Of a stretch of 64,000 bases of DNA, positions 55,891-64,000 are shown in pieces. The stretch is from Mactra quadrangularis (lineage: Eukaryota > Mollusca > Bivalvia > Venerida > Mactridae). Each line of letters starts with the position of its first letter. Position 1 is the stretch's first letter. Under the pieces are notes generated by a model, which was not told the origin of the DNA, searched no databases, and saw only the letters and a list, made by a program, of their open reading frames with translations. Location: positions 33,595,231 to 33,659,230 of the forward strand of contig CM046307.1 in NCBI GenBank assembly GCA_025267735.1, given 5' to 3'. Made by a program: the position numbers and the translations under genes.

Positions 55891-58332
55891 CAAAAGGAAA
55901 AAGAAGTATTTCCTCTTACACCTATGTGTGAATATGTTGTTTTTAAACGATTATACATCGCTAAGTTCACAAAGTTTTTATTAATCAACCGTGTTGAGCA
56001 AATGTATATTTAAATTTTATTGTTCAAGTATTTTCATACTTTAATACTCCTACGATTTGCACCATTTATTACAAGTTCATGTTGCTTGTGTTCATTGGTC
56101 CATTCAATAACTATGTGCACATTTATGCACAAAGCAACTCAAAGAATGCAAAGCGTGGTATTGAGAGACGCTTGCACAGCGTCCCTTACTGCACGCTATA
56201 GTTGACTAAATGACAGATTTACACGTTTCGGAATCTCCAATAACTTGGCGTAATATTCGACGTTTGATACTCAATATCGAATTAGAATCGAATATCAAAC
56301 TAGTTAAATATTCGACTTTCGTCAAAAAGATACATATATTTTAGAATTTATGTGATATACCCAATCAGGTATAGATTTATACCCTTCATCAAATAATGGA
56401 GTTGGCTCCAGATGCATACATGGAAATTAAACATCATCCAAAATAAGCCGAACACGGCAATGTTATATTTTGATTTTTTCTCAAATAAAATTAACATAGA
56501 TCCGGACTTCCCTAGGTAAAACTTGTGAATCCGCCCTGGATCATATCATACTATCATATCATATTAATTGCTCTGACTTATCAGATTAATTTTAAAGCTG
56601 ATTTTTTGGAAAAAAGTTACAATCACTATGTGCGGTTATAATGAGTGATCTAAGATTATTAGATTCTTGATTTAAACGTTTAAATTAGTTCAACATTAGT
56701 GACTGTTCAATAAATTTAAAGTACAGTAAACCCCCTTCATTAAAAACAATTCAAACTCTTTGAGTGGGATACAAACGATACTGTCGATTAAGTTAAATCA
56801 TCGATTTTAATATTGAAAGAATACATTGAGTCCGTTGTGAATACGGAAACCCTTTTTACATCGGGTTTCTCCATGTTTAGTAGCGGACTGTAGCAAATCC
56901 TTTTGAACTGGATGTGTCGCGGATGATTACATAAGGCCGTGCGTGCGCAAGTCAAGGGATAATTACTACTTCTATTTATGTAGTTCGCGTTACTTGTTAA
57001 AAAGGGACGATATGCTGTTTGTGCAATTGAAATATATTAAATCCGGCTTACGTAAGGGAAGTTCCCTTGAATACCTTCGTTTGTAATATAATCACGTATG
57101 TATATTCTACCAAAACCCCATGTCCGACAGCGCTTTCAGCGCTTTGATTACATATTTGCACTTGTTATGACTTATCAAACTCAAATTCAAAATTATTATT
57201 ATCCAAGTTTCTGTAAAGTGAATCCGCTATGGTAAATGTATATGAATGAATCATGAGAATACCTCTACTTTTTACTTTCCGAAAATGCTTGCGATACATG
57301 ATCTAATTATACATGTACAGCCGATGTGGGTTTTATCAATTAAACTAGGTTTCCAATTACTGTTTTTAAAATGAATTTATCTGGACATCAAATTGGTGAC
57401 AAGTTTAAAAAGATTACTAAAGATCTTTTCACAATTTTATTTTTGGTAATCCTTCGGTTCGTTTCCTTAATGAAATAACCTACAGTTTGATATGTTCAGT
57501 TATGTTCATTAATTGTTTCAAACTTGCATTTAGATAGTGATCTACGCAGTGTAGTGACATGCTGTTCTCGAATATAGCACTCGCGACAGTTCAACGTTTT
57601 ACCTGTATCGTGTCTTTGGTTCATAAAGACTCATACAGTCAAAGTTAAAGTGGAATAAAGAATATGCGGATAAAGAATCTAGGATGATATGAAATGAGTC
57701 ATCTACCTGTTTAAAGGTTAACAGCAGATATTCTACCACATTTGAGCTACCTCTTGTTAATTTTTCTAACGACGATCCTTCGAAGAAAAAATAATATTAT
57801 TGTCAAAGTATCGAGAAAGGGTAAAACATATTTAATTTTACTTAAAAGTCAATGGTGAATACATTTACCCCTCTGAAATGAAAACTCGATATTTGTTTAC
57901 CGTACATAGAAACGGATAACTTTTTTATCGATAGTGAGTACATTAGTACTGTAGTGCGTGTTTAAATCAGCGGGGTTAATGTATGCACCACAGACAGATA
58001 AATAAAATTTAAAGAATACATGTAGTGTGGGAAATTTAACAAGAGCTGCACATACAGTTTACTGGAAAGTATTTTTTTTATTGTAAAATGACCTTGAAAA
58101 TTTTAAACTATACAATGTTAACTGTTGGCCGTTTGACTGTAAACGAGCATATACTGAGCTTTTTATAAAGTAATGTAAATTTTACGGCAGACAGCATTTT
58201 ACAACCGACGTCTCTCGCCTCAATTATCTGACACTATTTAGGTAAATGCTTCAAATACCGATTGCTACAATCTCTTTGTTAGTTCTCATCAAAGGCTTCA
58301 ATCTGAAAGCAAGAAGGGACTATGTCATTTTT
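55891..58332. other. Gene-less AT-rich DNA
   Basis: The segment 57930-58005 is the inverted relative of 30815-30900. Short frames have no motif. Nothing else is supported. Confidence 0.5.
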
Positions 58333-58668
58333 TTAGCTCGACTATTCGGAGAATAGTGGAGCTATCCTACTAAGCTGTGTGTCGGCTTTGGCGTTGGGGT
58401 TACACTCTCTTGGGCAACCTTCTAGGTGTAATATCTTTATATTTCTACCATCTTTGCAACTACTTGAGAATTTCATTTGAAACATCGCCCATTTTTTACC
58501 ATTAAGTTGGATAACTCTTGCATGAATTTTGACTGAATTGTGCCCCTTTTGTACTTAAAAAATCTTGGATAAGTTTAATCGATGCATCATCTTATCTTTG
58601 CAATTCTGCTGCTTTTTACCAGAATACCTCGATTAGTCGAGCGTGCTGTCCTTGGGCTGCTCTTGTTA
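58333..58668 (+). repeat. AGCTCGACTATTCG-family element
   Basis: It begins TAGCTCGACTATTCGGAGAA and ends GATTAGTCGAGCGTGCTGTC plus CTTGGGCTGCTCTTGTTA. The words GCTCGACTA and TAGTCGAGC near the ends are inverted. The start matches, inverted, the repeat around 21919-23987. Elements of this look are common in bivalve DNA from my general knowledge; the mechanism is unknown to me. Confidence 0.65.
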
Positions 58669-59581
58669 TATTTAAGTAATTGAGTGTTTATTACTCTCAA
58701 CGATAGATTAACCTGTTTGATATGGTTACCAATGTTTAACTTTCACTTTTTCTGTTTTTGTTACAATGACTAAGCATGGTTTGTAGTATTTTTTAAACGC
58801 CCGTCCACACCCACCCTTTAAATTCAAAACTTATAAATATCATCGGATTTATTTCTTTGTTCAAATAAAATGTTAATTTTGGTCATGATTTTGCGAAATC
58901 AAACAATGTAGTTAAACATCTATATTAGGGCATATTCAATGAAAAATATTAAATTAGACATGTAATAGAGAATATAAATAGATTCCGTATTGTCGGTGAG
59001 ACGCAAAGAGCAAAGACGTACTATTTGTTTAAAATATACAGCCGGTGAATATCTTCAATAGAAACCGACAATGAATATTTTATCTATTGTGAGAGCCATT
59101 CTATCGTCCACAATCGCGACTCCCTCAAAAATGGCGTTCAGAATTAAAATTTAATTGTCGTCTGCTCATTGTAATTTTAGATCATATTTGTTAATGTCGT
59201 TAGGAGCCATATTAATAGCGGAAACTTGAGGGTATTAATTAACTATCGAGGTAATTATCGTTTAAAGCATACAGAAAAAATGCCAGTCACCAAATTATCC
59301 CGTCATGATGCGTACAAATGCATTAAATTCGATTGTTTCGAACAATACAAAACAATTTAACTGACGCACAGTTTGACATTCATGATCAGATCGCAAATTA
59401 CATAGACTTTAAAAACGCAACAAAGCGGTTACAGAGTGCTCAAATCTGAAAATGAGTTATAGAATACTTGCTTAAGAGTTATTGGTGCCAATTTAGACCT
59501 CACTTTGAACTAGTGTTCTGAAATTGAAGTTTGGAGACAAGATCCTTAAAACAAGCCTGGGAATATGGGGAATAGGTTTCA
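58669..59581. other. Gene-less AT-rich DNA
   Basis: Nothing recognisable is seen. Confidence 0.45.
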
Positions 59582-59767
59582 TTAAGGGCATCGGTACCCT
59601 CTTGAATGACTGAACTTTATGTCGTGGATATGCTCTTGCATCTGGTTCCACAAGCACACCGCTTTTGGGAAAAGGGAATACAGAAAGTATTTTCTAGTGT
59701 AGGATGGATTAAAGCTGTTTTCACAAAGACAATATGTTATTGTTTGTTCTTGTATGAACCCATTCAT
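59582..59767 (-). pseudogene. Possible LINE reverse-transcriptase C-terminal tail
   Basis: The frame reads TRKYFLYSLFPKAVCLWNQM at residues 24-43. Non-LTR reverse transcriptase proteins (CR1/Jockey-like) often end with a pattern near Y-x-x-S-F-F-P-R-(T/A)-I-x-x-W-N-x-L-P, and the match in spacing is good. The rest of the reverse transcriptase is not found upstream; the adjacent minus frame (59785-60003) is in a different phase and not LINE-like. It is best read as a 5'-truncated, decayed insertion. Confidence 0.4.
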
Positions 59768-61217
59768 TAACCTTTAAACCTGGTTTAAGTCCCAGTGGCA
59801 ATTATTTCGCCACTGTTCGTTCTAAGGCTGAAACCTACCATGTTTCGTAATTTGTTTGTGTGGTCTTTTTCATAACAAAAGATGGTAGGTTTGTGTGTTT
59901 TACTGCTGCTGCTCCTGATATGTTTGCTTACACTTTTTGTATTGAATATAGTACATTTATAGTATTCGCGAAATGCTTGTGGTACTGGCAAACGGTGATG
60001 CATTGTAGCTTTGTAAAGAAATTAAGCATAGAATCATCACTTGTGTGATAAAAATTCTAGAAAGAGGGCAATGTACCTTCTCAAATCCTGAAGTAATGAT
60101 GTCTCCGTTGTCCACGTTTAAACTAAGAGCCGTGCTAAGTAGATATGTTTTTAGACTTCTTTTTCTTAGTGTAGAGTAATGAATGAGGTGACAATATTGG
60201 AGGCATTGAATACATATAATAAAACGTTCTCATTATTGCTAATAGTCACACGTTGATAGACTACTGCCAACATAAAACAGCCAAGTTATAAGTGGGGGCA
60301 GTTACATGACAGTTTAACTGATTAAGCATACTTTATAGTTATTATTTATCTTATCTTTTCTTGATTCAATATGTTTATCAAATGACGTGCATTCAGCATG
60401 GCTCATTTCAGGCGTTGTTCCTTTTTTCTAAAATAAATTGAATTTTAAGAAGGCAATACATATATACACGTTTATTAATAGGACTTTGTATTGACCAATT
60501 GAATGCACCGCTCAGTGATGACGGCAGTAGTGGGCAGATTTCCTTGCCAATCAGAAATGCGTTTAAACAGTATAATAATTACGTATTCTTCGAATATCTT
60601 TTACGACAATGAGCTTTTAGGTCTATGGAACGCCTGTTTCGTCTTATAAAATTTAGTTTCAATAACAGATGCATTGAGTCACAGCTACTATAACGTATAA
60701 CCCCAGAATTCAAAACCATGAAATTCAAACCTTCACTTTAGTCAATTCGGCTCATGAACAATATTTATTATTACCTAATGCTCTATATAAATGTCAATTT
60801 GCTATTTTTAACTGTTTTTTCAACTATTCTGAGTGAAACCGGATTAAATCTGTCATGTTTTACTGCGCAACGCCACTACGCATGAAACAGTTTTGACTGT
60901 TGCCCTCGCGTGCGAACTGTTGCCCTCACGTGCGAACTGTTTCATAGAGTGCAATGCCAAGGGAAGTAACCGCATAAAAAACTCCAAGCGTCCAATGAGC
61001 GAGATCATTGCAAGCGTCTTTGGTGTTACCAAACAAAAAGTAGAAGAAAAGTAAATTCTGTTGAAAATATCTACGATTTGTCGCGGTTTGAAGACATTGA
61101 AGAGAGGGATTTCGAACTTTTGCTGAGAATCGGGACTCGCTAAGCACACGTAATGTCATCCGCTTCTAAAACTATCTTTATTGCCATGTTATATCTGTAC
61201 TTGCATTAAGTAATTAA
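59768..61217. other. Gene-less DNA with a short direct repeat
   Basis: At about 60897-60945 ACTGTTGCCCTCGCGTGCGA and ACTGTTGCCCTCACGTGCGA are adjacent. Overlapping minus frames at 60853-61159 read through this and into protein-like sequence (LAHWTLGVFYAVTSLGIAL), but no family is recognised. Confidence 0.4.
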
Positions 61218-61371
61218 ACACTTATTGCATGGGTGTTTGGGGAACAGTCAAAACTATTATCCCTCGGTATCAGGGACAACATTAAGAACTGTTGCAACAG
61301 TTCTTAAGTTGTCCCTGATACCTCGGGAAAATAGTTTTGACTGTTCCCAAAACACCCATGAAATAAGTGTA
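61218..61371. repeat. 154-bp imperfect palindrome
   Basis: Arms of about 70 nt meet at AACTGTTGCAACAGTT. Paired words include TAAGAACTGTT, GTCCCTGATACC, TAGTTTTGACTGTTCCC and ACACCCATG, with a few mismatches and one short offset. Confidence 0.9.
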
Positions 61372-61533
61372 TACTATGACATAGTATCTATTGACCAATA
61401 ATTGGAAAAAACGAACTATGAATTTGATTTTTGTCCATGCATGATATGAACTAAATTTCAAAAATTTGAGATCTCCCATACGAATGAACTAATATTCAAT
61501 ATCATGTGTAACAAATAAGTTAGTATATTGAGT

Positions 61534-61827
61534 TTATTTATTTATGTGTTGGGCTTAACGCCGTAGCAACACATTGAATGGATCATATAACAGCTTCCAG
61601 CGCACCTAACCTAGCTTTCATGGACCCTTGTCTTTAAACAGTACTCACCTACCCTTCCACAAGGCTGGAAACTTCTCCATATACCTTAATAACTGAGGAA
61701 AATTGACAATATTGTCAACTTTCATGGAAGGGTATAACCTTCCTGAGTGGGTTTCGAACCCGTACCCCGTTTGGGACACTAGATTCGAAATCAAGGCGCG
61801 CTACCAACTGCGCAACCAATCCGGGTT
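61534..61827 (-). mobile_element. Full-length tRNA-headed SINE with target duplication
   Basis: This has the same family, head, body and tail as 26211-26506. The head is at 61740-61827 on the minus strand with B-box GGTTCGAAACCC, and the tail is TTTATTTATTTATG. GTATATTGAGT at 61523-61533 and 61828-61838 is an 11-bp duplication. The B-box has one change from consensus. Confidence 0.9.
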
Positions 61828-61838
61828 GTATATTGAGT

Positions 61839-63085
61839 GTATGTATAATTTTCATTTATTGAACAAATTATATCGATCTATCGACTAAATAATATAGTGT
61901 TCTCAACATAACGTTAATAATGAATAGACGTTTATTCATATACGGTAACGGCGTTTCATAGTTTACATTTATATACCTTTTATGTGTGTTTTATTCGGCT
62001 AGCTTTCAGTCATGAGTCATAATGGTCATTTCAACATACTGACCGGTACATCAGCTATTGTATGACATTTATTACAAATATTTTTGTGACGTAACTAACT
62101 GACCACAACACTAGGACGTAACTAACAAGTTATAATGTATTAACCAATGACCTTTCTATACTTGGGATATTAGTCATAAATAAAAATAACAAGATATAGT
62201 GCAGTATAGTGTTGCTAGCTTTTTGAACAATAAGTATTCTAAATGAAAGTTATGACAAACTGGAAAAGAAGTTTTCACTTTTTTATGAATAAGGTGATTT
62301 TTGTTAAATTCAAATACAGTGGAACATACTAACAATATAAAAGAAGTTTCAATTTTATTACTATATGAATACTAAAATTGTTTTTTTTTTATTTGTTTTA
62401 TACAACGATACAGGTGACAAAAATATCAACTTTTTGCATTTCCTGAAGTGTCTAAGTCGGCGGTAGTGTATAATTATGTTTCTATATGAGGACAATCGTT
62501 ATCGATGGTCATTAAGGCTGCTGCGAGTATCTGAGTACTCGGATATTGGCGACCCAGACCAGAAAATCGAGTACGAATATTCGTCACATCCGAAATCGTA
62601 CAATGGTATATAGGGTGTAATAAGTACTGATAACTAATATTTTGAAAGTCACCTCAATAGGTTAGCAGAGTTAAACTAGTTTTTTACACCGAATCCTCTG
62701 CACAAACTAAATTTACACATCAACTAGTTAATTGCTTACACAAATTTGTATGCGAATAAATTGGAGCTAACGATCAAGACTTAAATGATTTATATGTATT
62801 TGCTGCCGGTTAAGCGAAGCGCATTAGGTGGAAAATATTTTCCTTTAATATGTTAAGATCTTTGATTGGTCAATTCATAGTTGTTATGAAGATTTTCAAC
62901 CAATGAAGCATCGTGTTTCATTGCACAAGTTATCGTGCGATTTTGATGTTATTGAAAGGACATTCAGCTTTGGGCGGCTATACTGACCAGTCACAATTTT
63001 TTTTATTATAAAACAATTTGTATCAAATTTCGGTGGGAATGTTTGGTTAATCTATGTGCTATATGATGTCATTTGATTATATGCC
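61839..63085. other. Gene-less AT-rich DNA
   Basis: GAGTATCTGAGTACTCGG near 62525 contains an inverted GAGTA dyad but no bounded element is evident. Nothing else is supported. Confidence 0.45.
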
Positions 63086-63691
63086 CTGCGTTCAGTTACC
63101 GCGAACGTTCTGTAACCTTCGCTAACAGTCATAATTGAACGGCCTGTTAGCGGAAAACGTTTAAGGCCCACAGCTAACGGTTTTAGTATATGGTACGCGA
63201 ATATGAAACAACCTGAAACAAAATAGTTCCAGTACATTTTCAGATTAGTAACTGCCATAGCGAATAGACTATATCCGAAATTCAAATATTTGGGTTTTCC
63301 CCTCCGGTACAAACAAACTTTCACTGTTTCAATGAAAACATGTGTAAAAAAGAACAGTAGTATTTAATTCATAGTTCGTGCTGTTTAGCAATAATGTGTA
63401 TACAACTTTGTTTGTACCGCCTGTGCACGGACGGAAAAAACCCATAAATTTAAATTCCGGATTAGGTCTAACGAAGTCGGCGGTGTTACTCCCGTTGATT
63501 TAGATCAATACATTTACAAAAAAACATGTAAACAAGAAAAACAAGTCCTCCTCTCCGAATTCTTCTAATAAAATAGAAGTAACGACTCTCTTGCCCGCCA
63601 TCTTAAAACGTTCGCACTTCAACGGGTCGTTCAATTAACCGTTCATAACGATAATTGTGTTTGGCTAACGCTAACTGCTAACTGAACGCAG
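63086..63691. mobile_element. 606-bp TIR element, GTTCAGTTA family
   Basis: The left end CTGCGTTCAGTTACCGCGAA is mirrored by TAACTGCTAACTGAACGCAG (right end approximate). A second inverted pair lies inside: TCCGAAATTCAAATATTTGG with GGTACAAACAAA (63273-63315), against TTTGTTTGTACCGCC and CCCATAAATTTAAATTCCGG (63407-63460). On the minus strand ATG at about 63603 opens a 38-codon frame starting MAGKRVVTSILLEEFGEEDL. A 90-codon minus frame (63052-63324) carries KVCLYRRGKPKYLNFGYSL, similar to residues coded at 25870-26036. No transposase domain is recognised. Confidence 0.65.
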
Positions 63692-64000
63692 CCCATGTTT
63701 GAACAGTAAATCCGCGAAAAAACTTTTGTTTACTCCGTTAGTTGCTGTTGTAGGTCACGTGACTATAGACCTTGCAACAGTGAATGAGTAGGGACTCCAA
63801 TCTTCGACCCATTGGCTTTGTAGCTTGTTATTATAAACACAACAACATAGATTCTCTACTTAGTTCAACCAATGTAACATATAATACTAATCCTAATATT
63901 GTAGTATCACCCACGTTTTACCCACGTGCTTGTGTATAGAAAGCTCATAAGAAAGCTCGCTTATAACCCGGTTGAGAAATGGCGAGGGCGATCAACATCG
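63692..64000. other. Gene-less DNA at window end
   Basis: Nothing recognisable is seen in the last 300 bases. Confidence 0.4.

Overview
This window looks like AT-rich, gene-poor nuclear DNA from a metazoan, most likely a bivalve mollusc. The reasons are tRNA-headed SINEs, short TIR elements, long satellites, and phrases typical of lophotrochozoan repeats such as the AGCTCGACTATTCG element at 58333-58668. The species assignment is inference. I find no intact protein-coding gene, no genuine tRNA or rRNA gene and no bacterial-style operon. Nearly everything that can be named is repetitive or mobile DNA, plus a few decayed coding fragments.

Layout. 1-5150 is unique AT-rich DNA with a tRNA-headed SINE remnant (2256-2340) and a tandem array of hairpin-like units of about 70 bp (3869-4291). 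5155-14830 is a large satellite with a 68-bp unit. It is interrupted by a hAT-type MITE with an 8-bp target duplication (5324-5791), by a 1-kb insertion beginning with a 137-bp near-perfect palindrome (8712-9756), and by an exon-like coding fragment (13159-13320). 15000-21500 is mostly unrecognised DNA with small MITEs and SINE pieces. 21950-23952 is a compound element with ends rich in TTTTTCACAACTTGTGAAAA. An inverted second copy lies at 32705-34548 and continues after 35132; a Tc1-like element (34549-35131) interrupts it and a satellite arm cuts it off. 26000-29300 is a dense patch of SINEs and TIR elements, including a SINE nested inside another SINE.

The most striking object is 40587-49972, a 9.4-kb foldback-type element. 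It has two long inverted arms built from a ~97-bp satellite made of 12-bp subunits, a ~0.9-kb non-satellite core, matching ends, and a perfect 9-bp flanking duplication (ATTTTAACC). A solo arm of the same family lies at 35198-37265. The many short repetitive ORFs there, reading like S-I-Q-K, follow from the 12-bp period and are not believable proteins.

50000-64000 carries decayed transposase-like coding on the minus strand (51000-52120), a tRNA-headed SINE (52255-52550), a 1.4-kb TIR element with two inward-facing TATA boxes and a 94-codon ORF (54353-55753), a possible LINE reverse-transcriptase tail (59582-59767), a 154-bp palindrome (61218-61371), a full SINE with target duplication (61534-61827) and a TIR element (63086-63691).

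The parts do not form a pathway. They record nested transposition and satellite growth, and the layering gives a relative order of events in several places.
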